64,000 nucleotides of DNA from Pogostemon cablin (lineage: Eukaryota; Streptophyta; Magnoliopsida; Lamiales; Lamiaceae), in assembly GCA_023678885.1 (NCBI GenBank), contig JAHCLQ010000811.1:62001-126000 (forward strand). The letters run 5' to 3'. A model generated the notes under the pieces. That model ran no database searches. It was not told where the DNA came from and worked only from the letters and a program-made list of their open reading frames with translations. This document shows, one piece after another, positions 15,001 to 29,757 of this stretch (the first letter of the stretch is position 1; each line of letters opens with the position of its first letter). The position numbers and the translations under genes are program-made.

Positions 15001-17940
15001 GAAATAAAGGACATGTTGATCGTAGTGAAGTAAATATGCATCAAAATGAAGTAAATTTGAATCAAAACGAAGGAAATGTTGATCATAATAAAGTAAATAT
15101 CCATCGAAATATAGTAAATATGCATAGAAACGAATGAAATGTGAATCATAATTTAGTAAATATGCATCAGAATAAAGTAAATATCAATCGAAACAAAAGA
15201 AATATGCATCGAAATGAAGTAAATATGTATAAAAATTTGAATCAAAATGAAGTAAATATGCATCGAAACAAGAAAATGAGCTTCAAAATGAAGTAAATAT
15301 GCATCGAAACGAAAGAAATATGCATCAAAACGAAGGAAATATTGATCATAATGAGGTAAATATGTATCAAAATAAAATAAATAGCATCAAAATGAAGGAA
15401 ATGTTGATCGCAATGAAGTAAATATCCATCAAAATGAAGTAAATATGTATCGAAACGAAGGAAATATTGATCGTAATGTAGTAAATATGCATCGAAATGA
15501 CGGAAATATGCATCGAAACGAAGGAAATGTTGATCGTAATGAAGTAAATATGCATCAAAATGAAGAAAATATCCATCAAAATGAAGTAAATATGTATCAA
15601 AATGAAGGAAATATGAATCAAAACGAAGGACATGTTGATCGTAATGAAGTAAATATGAATCAAAATGAAGGAAATATACATCGAAATGAAGTAAATATGC
15701 ATCAAAATGAAGGAAATATGCACCTAATCGAAGGAAATGCTAATCTTAATGAAGTAAATATGCATCAAAATGAAGGAGATATTCATCGAAATGAAGTAAA
15801 TATGCATCAAATGAAGTAAATATACATCAAAACGAAGGAAATAAGCATCAAAATTAAGGAAATATGCATCGAATCGAAGGAAATGTTGATCTTAATGAAG
15901 TAAATATGCATTAAATGAAGGAAATATGCATCAAAACGAAGGACATGTTGATCGTAGTGAAGTAAATATGTATCAAAATGAAGTAAATTTGCATCGAAAC
16001 GAAAAAAATATTGATCGTAATGAAGTAAATATACATCAAAATGAAGAAAATATGCATCGAAACGAAAGAAATATACATCAAAACGAATTAAATATGCATA
16101 ATAATTTGAATCAAAATGAAGTAAATATGAATCGAAACGTGAAAATGATCATCAAAATGAAGTAAATACGCGTCAAAATGAAAGAAATATGCATCGAAAC
16201 GAAGGAAATGTTGATCGTAATGAGGTAATTATGCATCAAAATAATGTAAATATGCATCGAAACGAAGAAAATGTTGATCGTGATGAAGTAAATATGCATC
16301 AAAATGATGTAAATATGCATCGAAACGAAGGAAATGTTGATCGTAATGAAGTAAAAATGTTGATCGTAATGAAGTAAATATGCATCAAAATGAAGGAAAT
16401 AAGCATAAAAATTAAGTAAATATGCATCAAAATTAAAAAAATATGAATCAAAACGAAGGAAATGTTGATCGTAATGAAGTAAATATGTATCAAAATGAAG
16501 AATATATGCATCAAAATGATGTAAATATACATCAAAACGAAGGAAATATGCATCAAAATTAAGAAAATATGCATCGAATCTAAGGAAATGTTAATCGTAA
16601 TAAAGGAAATATGCATCAAATGAAGGAAATATGCATCGAAATGAAGGAAATATTGACCGTAATGAAGTAAATATGCATCAAAATGAAGGAAATATGCATC
16701 AAAACGAAGGAAATATGCATCAAAATGAAGTAAATATGCATAAAAATGAAGGAAATATGCATCAAAACGAAGGAAATGTTTCTCGTAATGAAGTAAATAT
16801 GCATCAAAATGAATGAAATACGCATCGAAATGAAGTAAATATTCATCAAAATAAAGTAAATATACATCAAAACGAAGGAAATATGCATTATAATGAAGGA
16901 AATATGCATCGAATCGAAGGAAATATTGATCGTAATGAAGTAAATATGCATCAACATGAAGAAAATATGAATCGAAATAAAGGACATGTTGATCGTAGTG
17001 AAGTAAATATGCATCAAAATGAAGTAAATTTGAATCAAAACGAAGTAAATGTTGATCATAATAAAGTAAATATCCATCGAAATATAGTAAATATGCATAG
17101 AAACGAATGAAATGTGAATCATAATTTAGTAAATATGCATCAGAATAAAGTAAATATCAATCGAAACAAAAGAAATATGCATCGAAATGAAGTAAATATG
17201 TATAAAAATTTGAATCAAAATGAAGTAAATATGCATCGAAACAAGAAAATGAGCTTCAAAATGAAGTAAATATGCATCGAAACGAAAGAAATATGCATCA
17301 AAATGAAGAAAATATTGATCATAATGAGGTAAATATGCATCTAAATAAAATAAATAGCATCAAAATGAAGGAAATGTTGATCGTAATGAAGTAAATATCC
17401 ATCAAAATGAAGTAAATATGCATCGAAACGAAGGAAATATTGATCGTAATGTAGTAAATATGCATCGAAATGACGGAAATATGCATCGAAACGAAGGAAA
17501 TGTTGATCGTAATGAAGTAAATATGCATCAAAATGAAGAAAATATGCATCAAAATGAAGTAAATATGTATCAAAATGAAGGAAATATGAATCAAAACGAA
17601 GGACATGTTGATCGTAATGAAGTAAATATGAATCAAAATGAAGGAAATATACATCGAAATGAAGTAAATATGCATCAAAATGAAGTAAATATACATCAAA
17701 ACAAAGGAAATATGCATCAAAATGAAGGAAATATGCACCTAATCGAAGGAAATGCTAATCTTAATGAAGTAAATATGCATCAAAATGAATGAAATATTCA
17801 TCGAAATGAAGTAAATATGCATCAAATGAAGTAAATATACATCAAAACGAAGGAAATAAACATCAAAATTAAGGAAATATGCATCGAATCGAAGGAAATG
17901 TTGATCTTAATGAAGTAAATATGCATTAAATGAAGGAAAT
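58..17940 (+). repeat. Strictly alternating higher-order repeat, 3,967-bp A+B dimer (4.5 dimers)
   Basis: A landmark where CATTAAATGAAGG precedes a unit with GGACATGTTGATCGTAG recurs with its following ATG at 58, 2,073, 4,025, 6,040, 7,992, 10,007, 11,959, 13,974, 15,926 and 17,941. The spacings alternate 2,015 and 1,952 bp, giving a 3,967-bp dimer. Form A differs from B by a 21-bp unit (680-700 in the first copy, ATGCATCAAAATTAAG...) and by a 42-bp pair of units (about 1,801-1,842). Corresponding copies differ by only scattered single bases: CAAAACAAATT near 213 against CAAAACGAATT in later copies, CAATCTAAAC near 9,226, CATCGAATCGAAAA near 14,041, and CGAAGTAAATG near 17,041. Such near-identity implies recent amplification of the dimer. 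Positions 1-57 are the end of a preceding monomer. Confidence 0.93.
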
Positions 17941-19829
17941 ATGCATCAAAACGAAGGACATGTTGATCGTAGTGAAGTAAATATGTATCAAAATGAATTA
18001 AATTTGCATCGAAACGAAAAAAATATTGATCGTAATGAAGTAAATATACATCAAAATGAAGAAAATATGCATCGAAACGAAAGAAATATGCATCAAAACA
18101 AATTAAATATGCATAATAATTTGAATCAAAATGAAGTAAATATGAATCGAAACGTGAAAATGAGCATCAAAATGAAGTAAATACGCGTCAAAATGAAAGA
18201 AATATGCATCGAAACGAAGGAAATGTTGATCGTAATGAGGTAATTATGCATCAAAATAATGTAAATATGCATCGAAACGAAGAAAATGTTGATCGTGATA
18301 AAGTAAAAATGTTGATCGTAATGAAGTAAATATGCATCAAAATGAAGGAAATAAGCATAAAAATTAAGTAAATATGCATCAAAATTAAAAAAATATGAAT
18401 CAAAATGAAGGAAATGTTGATCGTAATGAAGTAAATATTTATCAAAATGAAGAAAATATGCATCAAAATGATGTAAATATACATCAAAACGAAGGAAATA
18501 TGCATCGAATCTAAGGAAATGTTAATCGTAATAAAGGAAATATGCATCAAATGAAGGAAATATGCATCGAAACGAAGGAAATATTGACCGTAATGAAGTA
18601 AATATGCATCAAAATGAAGGAAATATGCATCAAAACGAAGGAAATATGCATCAAAATGAAGTAAATATGCATAAAAATGAAGGAAATATGCATCAAAACG
18701 AAGGAAATGTTTCTCGTAATGAAGTAAATATGCATCAAAATGAATGAAATACGCATCGAAATGAAGTAAATATTCATCAAAATTAAGTAAATATGCATCA
18801 AAACGAAGGAAATATGCATCATAATGAAGGAAATATACATCGAATCGAAGGAAATGTTGATCGTAATGAAGTAAATATGCATCAACATGAAGGAAATATG
18901 AATCGAAATAAAGGACATGTTGATCGTAGTGAAGTAAATATGCATCAAAATGAAGTAAATTTGAATCAAAACGAAGGAAATGTTGATCATAATAAAGTAA
19001 ATATCCATCGAAATATAGTAAATATGCATAGAAACGAATGAAATGTGAATCATAATTTAGTAAATATGCATCAGAATAAAGTAAATATCAATCGAAACAA
19101 AAGAAATATGCATCGAAATGAAGTAAATATGTATAAAAATTTGAATCAAAATGAAGTAAATATGCATCGAAACAAGAAAATGAGCTTCAAAATGAAGTAA
19201 ATATGCATCGAAACGAAAGAAATATGCATCAAAACGAAGGAAATATTGATCATAATGAGGTAAATATGTATCAAAATAAAATAAATAGCATCAAAATGAA
19301 GGAAATGTTGATCGCAACGAAGTAAATATCCATCAAAATGAAGTAAATATGTATCGAAACGAAGGAAATATTGATCGTAATGTAGTAAATATGCATCGAA
19401 ATGACGGAAATATGCATCGAAACGAAGGAAATGTTGATCGTAATGAAGTAAATATGCATCAAAATGAAGAAAATATCCATCAAAATGAAGTAAATATGTA
19501 TCAAAATGAAGGAAATATGAATCAAAACGAAGGACATGTTGATCGTAATGAAGTAAATATGAATCAAAATGAAGGAAATATACATCGAAATGAAGTAAAT
19601 ATGTATCAAAATGAAGGAAATATGCACCTAATCGAAGGAAATGCTAATCTTAATGAAGTAAATATGCATCAAAATGAAGGAAATATTCATCGAAATGAAG
19701 TAAATATGCATCAAATGAAGTAAATATACATCAAAACGAAGGAAATAAGCATCAAAATTAAGAAAATATGCATCGAATCGAAGGAAATGTTGATCTTAAT
19801 GAAGTAAATATGCATTAAATGAAGGAAAT
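17941..19829 (+). repeat. Monomer copy 10, B form with 63-bp deletion
   Basis: This monomer is 1,889 bp, which is 63 bp (three units) shorter than a normal B form. The loss is near 18,297-18,303, where GATCGTGAT runs directly into AAAGTAAAAATG. In other copies two further units and the next GATCGTAATG unit intervene. It also carries a variant segment near 18,780-18,845 (AAAATTAAG, then a unit with CATAATG and ATACATCGAATCG) that recurs in copies 14 and 22. Confidence 0.9.
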
Positions 19830-21907
19830 ATGCATCAAAACGAAGGACATGTTGATCGTAGTGAAGTAAATATGTATCAAAATGAAGTAAATTTGCATCG
19901 AAACGAAAAAAATATTGATCGTAATGAAGTAAATATACATCAAAATGAAGAAAATATGCATCGAAACGAAAGAAATATACATCAAAACGAATTAAATATG
20001 CATAATAATTTGAATCAAAATGAAGTAAATATGAATCGAAACGTGAAAATGAGCATCAAAATGAAGTAAATACGCGTCAAAATGAAAGAAATATGCATCG
20101 AAACGAAGGAAATGTTGATCGTAATGAGGTAATTATGCATCAAAATAATGTAAATATGCATCGAAACGAAGAAAATGTTGATCGTGATGAAGTAAATATG
20201 CATCAAAATGATGTAAATATGCATCGAAACGAAGGAAATGTTGATCGTAATGAAGTAAAAATGTTGATCGTAATGAAGTAAATATGCATCAAAATGAAGG
20301 AAATAAGCATAAAAATTAAGTAAATATGCATCAAAATTAAAAAAATATGAATCAAAACGAAGGAAATGTTGATCGTAATGAAGTAAATGTGTATCAAAAT
20401 GAAGAATATATGCATCAAAATGATGTAAATATACATCAAAACGAAGGAAATATGCATCAAAATTAAGAAAATATGCATCGAATCTAAGGAAATGTTAATC
20501 GTAATAAAGGAAATATGCATCAAATGAAGGAAATATGCATCGAAACGAAGGAAATATTGACCGTAATGAAGTAAATATGCATCAAAATGAAGGAAATATG
20601 CATCAAAACGAAGGAAATATGCATCAAAATGAAGTAAATATGCATCAAAATGAAGGAAATATGCATCAAAACGAAGGAAATATGCATCAAAATGAAGTAA
20701 ATATGCATAAAAATGAAGGAAATATGCACCAAAACGAAGGAAATGTTTCTCGTAATGAAGTAAATATGCATCAAAATGAATGAAATACGCATCGAAATGA
20801 AGTAAATATTCATCAAAATAAAGTAAATATACATCAAAACGAAGGAAATATGCATTATAATGAAGGAAATATGCATCGAATCGAAGGAAATATTGATCGT
20901 AATGAAGTAAATATGCATCAACATGAAGGAAATATGAATCGAAATAAAGGACATGTTGATCGTAGTGAAGTAAATATGCATCAAAATGAAGTAAATTTGA
21001 ATCAAAACGAAGGAAATGTTGATCATAATAAAGTAAATATCCATCGAAATATAGTAAATATGCATAGAAACGAATGAAATGTGAATCATAATTTAGTAAA
21101 TATGCATCAGAATAAAGTAAATATCAATCGAAACAAAAGAAATATGAATCGAAATGAAGTAAATATGTATAAAAATTTGAATCAAAATGAAGTAAATATG
21201 CATCGAAACAAGAAAATGAGCTTCAAAATGAAGTAAATATGCATCGAAACGAAAGAAATATGCATCAAAATGAAGAAAATATTGATCATAATGAGGTAAA
21301 TATGCATCTAAATAAAATAAATAGCATCAAAATGAAGGAAATGTTGATCGTAATGAAGTAAATATCCATCAAAATGAAGTAAATATGTATCGAAACGAAG
21401 GAAATATTGATCGTAATGTAGTAAATATGCATCGAAATGACGGAAATATGCATCGAAACGAAGGAAATGTTGATCGTAATGAAGTAAATATGCATCAAAA
21501 TGAAGAAAATATGCATCAAAATGAAGTAAATATGTATCAAAATGAAGGAAATATGAATCAAAACGAAGGACATGTTGATCGTAATGAAGTAAATATGAAT
21601 CAAAATGAAGGAAATATACATCGAAATGAAGTAAATATGCATCAAAATGAAGTAAATATACATCAAAACAAAGGAAATATGCATCAAAATGAAGGAAATA
21701 TGCACCTAATCGAAGGAAATGCTAATCTTAATGAAGTAAATATGCATCAAAATGAAGGAAATATTCATCGAAATGAAGTAAATATGCATCAAATGAAGTA
21801 AATATACATCAAAACGAAGGAAATAAGCATCAAAATTAAGGAAATATGCATCGAATCGAAGGAAATGTTGATCTTAATGAAGTAAATATGCATTAAATGA
21901 AGGAAAT
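19830..21907 (+). repeat. Monomer copy 11, A form with 63-bp duplication
   Basis: At 2,078 bp this monomer is 63 bp longer than a normal A form. Three units (MHQNEGN, MHQNEGN, MHQNEVN in the plus frame) are present twice in tandem between about 20,578 and 20,703. The same duplication is found in copy 13, 3,883 bp further on, so the two copies descend from one duplicated ancestor. Private changes include ATGCACCAAAACG near 20,726 and ATATGAATCGAAATG near 21,143. Confidence 0.9.
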
Positions 21908-23712
21908 ATGCATCAAAACGAAGGACATGTTGATCGTAGTGAAGTAAATATGTATCAAAATGAAGTAAATTTGCATCGAAACGAAAAAAATATTGATCGT
22001 AATGAAGTAAATATACATCAAAATGAAGAAAATATGCATCGAAACGAAAGAAATATGCATCAAAACGAATTAAATATGCATAATAATTTGAATCAAAATG
22101 AAGTAAATATGAATCGAAACGTGAAAATGAGCATCAAAATGAAGTAAATACGCGTCAAAATGAAAGAAATATGCATCGAAACGAAGGAAATGTTGATCGT
22201 AATGAGGTAATTATGCATCAAAATAATGTAAATAGGCATCGAAACGAAGAAAATGTTGATCGTGATGAAGTAAATATGCATCAAAATGATGTAAATATGC
22301 ATCGAAACGAAGGAAATGTTGATCGTAATGAAGTAAAAATGTTGATCGTAATGAAGTAAATATGCATCAAAATGAAGGAAATAAGCATAAAAATTAAGTA
22401 AATATGCATCAAAATTAAAAAAATATGAATCAAAACGAAGGAAATGTTGATCGTAATGAAGTAAATATGTATCAAAATGAAGAAAATATGCATCAAAATG
22501 ATGTAAATATACATCAAAACGAAGGAAATATGCATCGAATCTAAGGAAATGTTAATCGTAATAAAGGAAATATGCATCAAATGAAGGAAATATGCATCGA
22601 AACGAAGGAAATATTGACCGTAATGAAGTAAATATGCATCAAAATGAAGGAAATATGCATCAAAACGAAGGAAATATGCATCAAAATGAAGTAAATATGC
22701 ATAAAAATGAAGGAAATATGCATCAAAACGAAGGAAATGTTTCTCGTAATGAAGTAAATATGCATCAACATGAAGGAAATATGAATCGAAATAAAGGACA
22801 TGTTGATCGTAGTGAAGTAAATATGCATCAAAATGAAGTAAATTTGAATCAAAACGAAGGAAATGTTGATCATAATAAAGTAAATATCCATCGAAATATA
22901 GTAAATATGCATAGAAACGAATGAAATGTGAATCATAATTTAGTAAATATGCATCAGAATAAAGTAAATATCAATCGAAACAAAAGAAATATGCATCGAA
23001 ATGAAGTAAATATGTATAAAAATTTGAATCAAAATGAAGTAAATATGCATCGAAACAAGAAAATGAGCTTCAAAATGAAGTAAATATGCATCGAAACGAA
23101 AGAAATATGCATCAAAACGAAGGAAATATTGATCATAATGAGGTAAATATGTATCAAAATAAAATAAATAGCATCAAAATGAAGGAAATGTTGATCGCAA
23201 CGAAGTAAATATCCATCAAAATGAAGTAAATATGTATCGAAACGAAGGAAATATTGATCGTAATGTAGTAAATATGCATCGAAATGACGGAAATATGCAT
23301 CGAAACGAAGGAAATGTTGATCGTAATGAAGTAAATATGCATCAAAATGAAGAAAATATCCATCAAAATGAAGTAAATATGTATCAAAATGAAGGAAATA
23401 TGAATCAAAACGAAGGACATGTTGATCGTAATGAAGTAAATATGAATCAAAATGAAGGAAATATACATCGAAATGAAGTAAATATGCATCAAAATGAAGG
23501 AAATATGCACCTAATCGAAGGAAATGCTAATCTTAATGAAGTAAATATGCATCAAAATGAAGGAAATATTCATCGAAATGAAGTAAATATGCATCAAATG
23601 AAGTAAATATACATCAAAACGAAGGAAATAAGCATCAAAATTAAGGAAATATGCATCGAATCGAAGGAAATGTTGATCTTAATGAAGTAAATATGCATTA
23701 AATGAAGGAAAT
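21908..23712 (+). repeat. Monomer copy 12, B form with 147-bp deletion
   Basis: At 1,805 bp this is the shortest monomer in the homogenised block. Seven units (147 bp) are missing at about 22,763-22,770, where the unit following TTTCTCGTAATGAAG joins directly to the CATCAACATGAAGG unit. The loss is an exact multiple of 21, so the unit phase is preserved. The joined plus frame runs 22,592-22,924 without a stop. That follows from losing the TGA-containing unit and is not evidence of a gene. Confidence 0.9.
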
Positions 23713-25790
23713 ATGCATCAAAACGAAGGACATGTTGATCGTAGTGAAGTAAATATGTATCAAAATGAAGTAAATTTGCATCGAAACGAAAAAAATATTG
23801 ATCGTAATGAAGTAAATATACATCAAAATGAAGAAAATATGCATCGAAACGAAAGAAATATACATCAAAACGAATTAAATATGCATAATAATTTGAATCA
23901 AAATGAAGTAAATATGAATCGAAACGTGAAAATGAGCATCAAAATGAAGTAAATACGCGTCAAAATGAAAGAAATATGCATCGAAACGAAGGAAATGTTG
24001 ATCGTAATGAGGTAATTATGCATCAAAATAATGTAAATATGCATCGAAACGAAGAAAATGTTGATCGTGATGAACTAAATATGCATCAAAATGATGTAAA
24101 TATGCATCGAAACGAAGGAAATGTTGATCGTAATGAAGTAAAAATGTTGATCGTAATGAAGTAAATATGCATCAAAATGAAGGAAATAAGCATAAAAATT
24201 AAGTAAATATGCATCAAAATTAAAAAAATATGAATCAAAACGAAGGAAATGTTGATCGTAATGAAGTAAATGTGTATCAAAATGAAGAATATATGCATCA
24301 AAATGATGTAAATATACATCAAAACGAAGGAAATATGCATCAAAATTAAGAAAATATGCATCGAATCTAAGGAAATGTTAATCGTAATAAAGGAAATATG
24401 CATCAAATGAAGGAAATATGCATCGAAACGAAGGAAATATTGACCGTAATGAAGTAAATATGCATCAAAATGAAGGAAATATGCATCAAAACGAAGGAAA
24501 TATGCATCAAAATGAAGTAAATATGCATCAAAATGAAGGAAATATGCATCAAAACGAAGGAAATATGCATCAAAATGAAGTAAATATGCATAAAAATGAA
24601 GGAAATATGCATCAAAACGAAGGAAATGTTTCTCGTAATGAAGTAAATATGCATCAAAATGAATGAAATACGCATCGAAATGAAGTAAATATTCATCAAA
24701 ATAAAGTAAATATACATCAAAACGAAGGAAATATGCATTATAATGAAGGAAATATGCATCGAATCGAAGGAAATATTGATCGTAATGAAGTAAATATGCA
24801 TCAACATGAAGGAAATATGAATCGAAATAAAGGACATGTTGATCGTAGTGAAGTAAATATGCATCAAAATGAAGTAAATTTGAATCAAAACGAAGGAAAT
24901 GTTGATCATAATAAAGTAAATATCCATCGAAATATAGTAAATATGCATAGAAACGAATGAAATGTGAATCATAATTTAGTAAATATGCATCAGAATAAAG
25001 TAAATATCAATCGAAACAAAAGAAATATGCATCGAAATGAAGTAAATATGTATAAAAATTTGAATCAAAATGAAGTAAATATGCATCGAAACAAGAAAAT
25101 GAGCTTCAAAATGAAGTAAATATGCATCGAAACGAAAGAAATATGCATCAAAATGAAGAAAATATTGATCATAATGAGGTAAATATGCATCTAAATAAAA
25201 TAAATAGCATCAAAATGAAGGAAATGTTGATCGTAATGAAGTAAATATCCATCAAAATGAAGTAAATATGTATCGAAACGAAGGAAATATTGATCGTAAT
25301 GTAGTAAATATGCATCGAAATGACGGAAATATGCATCGAAACGAAGGAAATGTTGATCGTAATGAAGTAAATATGCATCAAAATGAAGAAAATATGCATC
25401 AAAATGAAGTAAATATGTATCAAAATGAAGGAAATATGAATCAAAACGAAGGACATGTTGATCGTAATGAAGTAAATATGAATCAAAATGAAGGAAATAT
25501 ACATCGAAATGAAGTAAATATGCATCAAAATGAAGTAAATATACATCAAAACAAAGGAAATATGCATCAAAATGAAGGAAATATGCACCTAATCGAAGGA
25601 AATGCTAATCTTAATGAAGTAAATATGCATCAAAATGAAGGAAATATTCATCGAAATGAAGTAAATATGCATCAAATGAAGTAAATATACATCAAAACGA
25701 AGGAAATAAACATCAAAATTAAGGAAATATGCATCGAATCGAAGGAAATGTTGATCTTAATGAAGTAAATATGCATTAAATGAAGGAAAT
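23713..25790 (+). repeat. Monomer copy 13, A form with 63-bp duplication
   Basis: At 2,078 bp it shares the tandem 63-bp duplication of copy 11 (here about 24,461-24,586) and other small variants, such as AAATGTGTATCAAAATG near 24,269, also present near 20,387. A private change is GATGAACTAAATATG near 24,069. Confidence 0.9.
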
Positions 25791-28700
25791 ATGCATCAAA
25801 ACGAAGGACATGTTGATCGTAGTGAAGTAAATATGTATCAAAATGAAGTAAATTTGCATCGAAACGAAAAAAATATTGATCGTAATGAAGTAAATATACA
25901 TCAAAATGAAGAAAATATGCATCGAAACGAAAGAAATATGCATCAAAACGAATTAAATATGCATAATAATTTGAATCAAAATGAAGTAAATATGAATCGA
26001 AACGTGAAAATGAGCATCAAAATGAAGTAAATACGCGTCAAAATGAAAGAAATATGCATCGAAACGAAGGAAATGTTGATCGTAATGAGGTAATTATGCA
26101 TCAAAAAATTGTAAATATGCATCGAAACGAAGAAAATGTTGATCGTGATGAAGTAAATATGCATCAAAATGATGTAAATATGCATCGAAACGAAGGAAAT
26201 GTTGATCGTAATGAAGTAAAAATGTTGATCGTAATGAAGTAAATATGCATCAAAATGAAGGAAATAAGCATAAAAATTAAGTAAATATGCATCAAAATTA
26301 AAAAAATATGAATCAAAACGAAGGAAATGTTGATCGTAATGAAGTAAATATGTATCAAAATGAAGAAAATATGCATCAAAATGATGTAAATATACATCAA
26401 AACGAAGGAAATATGCATCGAATCTAAGGAAATGTTAATCGTAATAAAGGAAATATGCATCAAATGAAGGAAATATGCATCGAAACGAAGGAAATATTGA
26501 CCGTAATGAAGTAAATATGCATCAAAATGAAGGAAATATGCATCAAAACGAAGGAAATATGCATCAAAATGAAGTAAATATGCATAAAAATGAAGGAAAT
26601 ATGCATCAAAACGAAGGAAATGTTTCTCGTAATGAAGTAAATATGCATCAAAATGAATGAAATACGCATCGAAATGAAGTAAATATTCATCAAAATTAAG
26701 TAAATATGCATCAAAACGAAGGAAATATGCATCATAATGAAGGAAATATACATCGAATCGAAGGAAATGTTGATCGTAATGAAGTAAATATGCATCAACA
26801 TGAAGGAAATATGAATCGAAATAAAGGACATGTTGATCGTAGTGAAGTAAATATGCATCAAAATGAAGTAAATTTGAATCAAAACGAAGGAAATGTTGAT
26901 CATAATAAAGTAAATATCCATCGAAATATAGTAAATATGCATAGAAACGAATGAAATGTGAATCATAATTTAGTAAATATGCATCAGAATAAAGTAAATA
27001 TCAATCGAAACAAAAGAAATATGCATCGAAATGAAGTAAATATGTATAAAAATTTGAATCAAAATGAAGTAAATATGCATCGAAACAAGAAAATGAGCTT
27101 CAAAATGAAGTAAATATGCATCGAAACGAAAGAAATATGCATCAAAACGAAGGAAATATTGATCATAATGAGGTAAATATGTATCAAAATAAAATAAATA
27201 GCATCAAAATGAAGGAAATGTTGATCGCAACGAAGTAAATATCCATCAAAATGAAGTAAATATGTATCGAAACGAAGGAAATATTGATCGTAATGTAGTA
27301 AATATGCATCGAAATGACGGAAATATGCATCGAAACGAAGGAAATGTTGATCGTAATGAAGTAAATATGCATCAAAATGAAGAAAATATCCATCAAAATG
27401 AAGTAAATATGTATCAAAATGAAGGAAATATGAATCAAAACGAAGGACATGTTGATCGTAATGAAGTAAATATAAATCAAAATGAAGGAAATATACATCG
27501 AAATGAAGTAAATATGCATCAAAATGAAGGAAATATGCACCTAATCGAAGGAAATGCTAATCTTAATGAAGTAAATATGCATCAAAATGAAGGAAATATT
27601 CATCGAAATGAAGTAAATATGCATCAAATGAAGTAAATATACATCAAAACGAAGGAAATAAGCATCAAAATTAAGGAAATATGCATCGAATCGAAGGAAA
27701 TGTTGATCTTAATGAAGTAAATATGCATTAAATGAAGGAAATATGCATCAAAACGAAGGACATGTTGATCGTAGTGAAGTAAATATGTATCAAAATGAAG
27801 TAAATTTGCATCGAAACGAAAAAAATATTGATCGTAATGAAGTAAATATACATCAAAATGAAGAAAATATGCATCGAAACGAAAGAAATATACATCAAAA
27901 CGAATTAAATATGCATAATAATTTGAATCAAAATGAAGTAAATATGAATCGAAACGTGAAAATGAGCATCAAAATGAAGTAAATACGCGTCAAAATGAAA
28001 GAAATATGCATCGAAACGAAGGAAATGTTGATCGTAATGAGGTAATTATGCATCAAAATAATGTAAATATGCATCGAAACGAAGAAAATGTTGATCGTGA
28101 TGAAGTAAATATGCATCAAAATGATGTAAATATGCATCGAAACGAAGGAAATGTTGATCGTAATGAAGTAAAAATGTTGATCGTAATGAAGTAAATATGC
28201 ATCAAAATGAAGGAAATAAGCATAAAAATTAAGTAAATATGCATCAAAATTAAAAAAATATGAATCAAAACGAAGGAAATGTTGATCGTAATGAAGTAAA
28301 TGTGTATCAAAATGAAGAATATATGCATCAAAATGATGTAAATATACATCAAAACGAAGGAAATATGCATCAAAATTAAGAAAATATGCATCGAATCTAA
28401 GGAAATGTTAATCGTAATAAAGGAAATATGCATCAAATGAAGGAAATATGCATCGAAACGAAGGAAATATTGACCGTAATGAAGTAAATATGCATCAAAA
28501 TGAAGGAAATATGCATCAAAACGAAGGAAATATGCATCAAAATGAAGTAAATATGCATAAAAATGAAGGAAATATGCATCAAAACGAAGGAAATGTTTCT
28601 CGTAATGAAGTAAATATGCATCAAAATGAATGAAATACGCATCGAAATGAAGTAAATATTCATCAAAATAAAGTAAATATACATCAAAACGAAGGAAATA

Positions 28701-29757
28701 TGCATGATAATGAAGGAAATATGCATCGAATCGAAGGAAATATTGATCGTAATGAAGTAAATATGCATCAACATGAAGGAAATATGAATCGAAATAAAGG
28801 ACATGTTGATCGTAGTGAAGTAAATATGCATCAAAATGAAGTAAATTTGAATCAAAACGAAGGAAATGTTGATCATAATAAAGTAAATATCCATCGAAAT
28901 ATAGTAAATATGCATAGAAACGAATGAAATGTGAATCATAATTTAGTAAATATGCGTCAGAATAAAGTAAATATCAATCGAAACAAAAGAAATATGCATC
29001 GAAATGAAGTAAATATGTATAAAAATTTGAATCAAAATGAAGTAAATATGCATCGAAACAAGAAAATGAGCTTCAAAATGAAGTAAATATGCATCGAAAC
29101 GAAAGAAATATGCATCAAAATGAAGGAAATATTGATCATAATGAGGTAAATATGCATCTAAATAAAATAAATAGCATCAAAATGAAGGAAATGTTGATCG
29201 TGACGAAGTAAATATCCATCAAAATGAAGTAAATATGTATCGAAACGAAGGAAATATTGATCGTAATGTAGTAAATATGCATCGAAATGACGGAAATATG
29301 CATCGAAACGAAGGAAATGTTGATCGTAATGAAGTAAATATGCATCAAAATGAAGAAAATATGCATCAAAATGAAGTAAATTTGTATCAAAATGAAGGAA
29401 ATATGAATCAAAACGAAGGACATGTTGATCGTAATGAAGTAAATATGAATCAAAATGAAGGAAATATACATCGAAATGAAGTAAATATGCATCAAAATGA
29501 AGTAAATATACATCAAAACAAAGGAAATATGCATCAAAATGAAGGAAATATGCACCTAATCGAAGGAAATGCTAATCTTAATGAAGTAAATATGCATCAA
29601 AATGAAGGAAATATTCATCGAAATGAAGTAAATATGCATCAAATGAAGTAAATATACATCAAAATGAAGGAAATAAGCATCAAAATTAAGGAAATATGCA
29701 TCGAATCGAAGGAAATGTTGATCTTAATGAAGTAAATATGCATTAAATGAAGGAAAT
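25791..29757 (+). repeat. Monomer copies 14 (B, 1,952 bp) and 15 (A, 2,015 bp)
   Basis: The pair restores a 3,967-bp B+A spacing. Copy 14 (25,791-27,742) has the same variant block as copy 10 near 26,693-26,757, at an offset of 7,850 bp. It also has a small scramble, CATCAAAAAATTG, near 26,100 where other copies read CATCAAAATAATG. Copy 15 (27,743-29,757) has ATGCATGATAATG near 28,703 and ATGCGTCAGAAT near 28,953. Confidence 0.88.
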
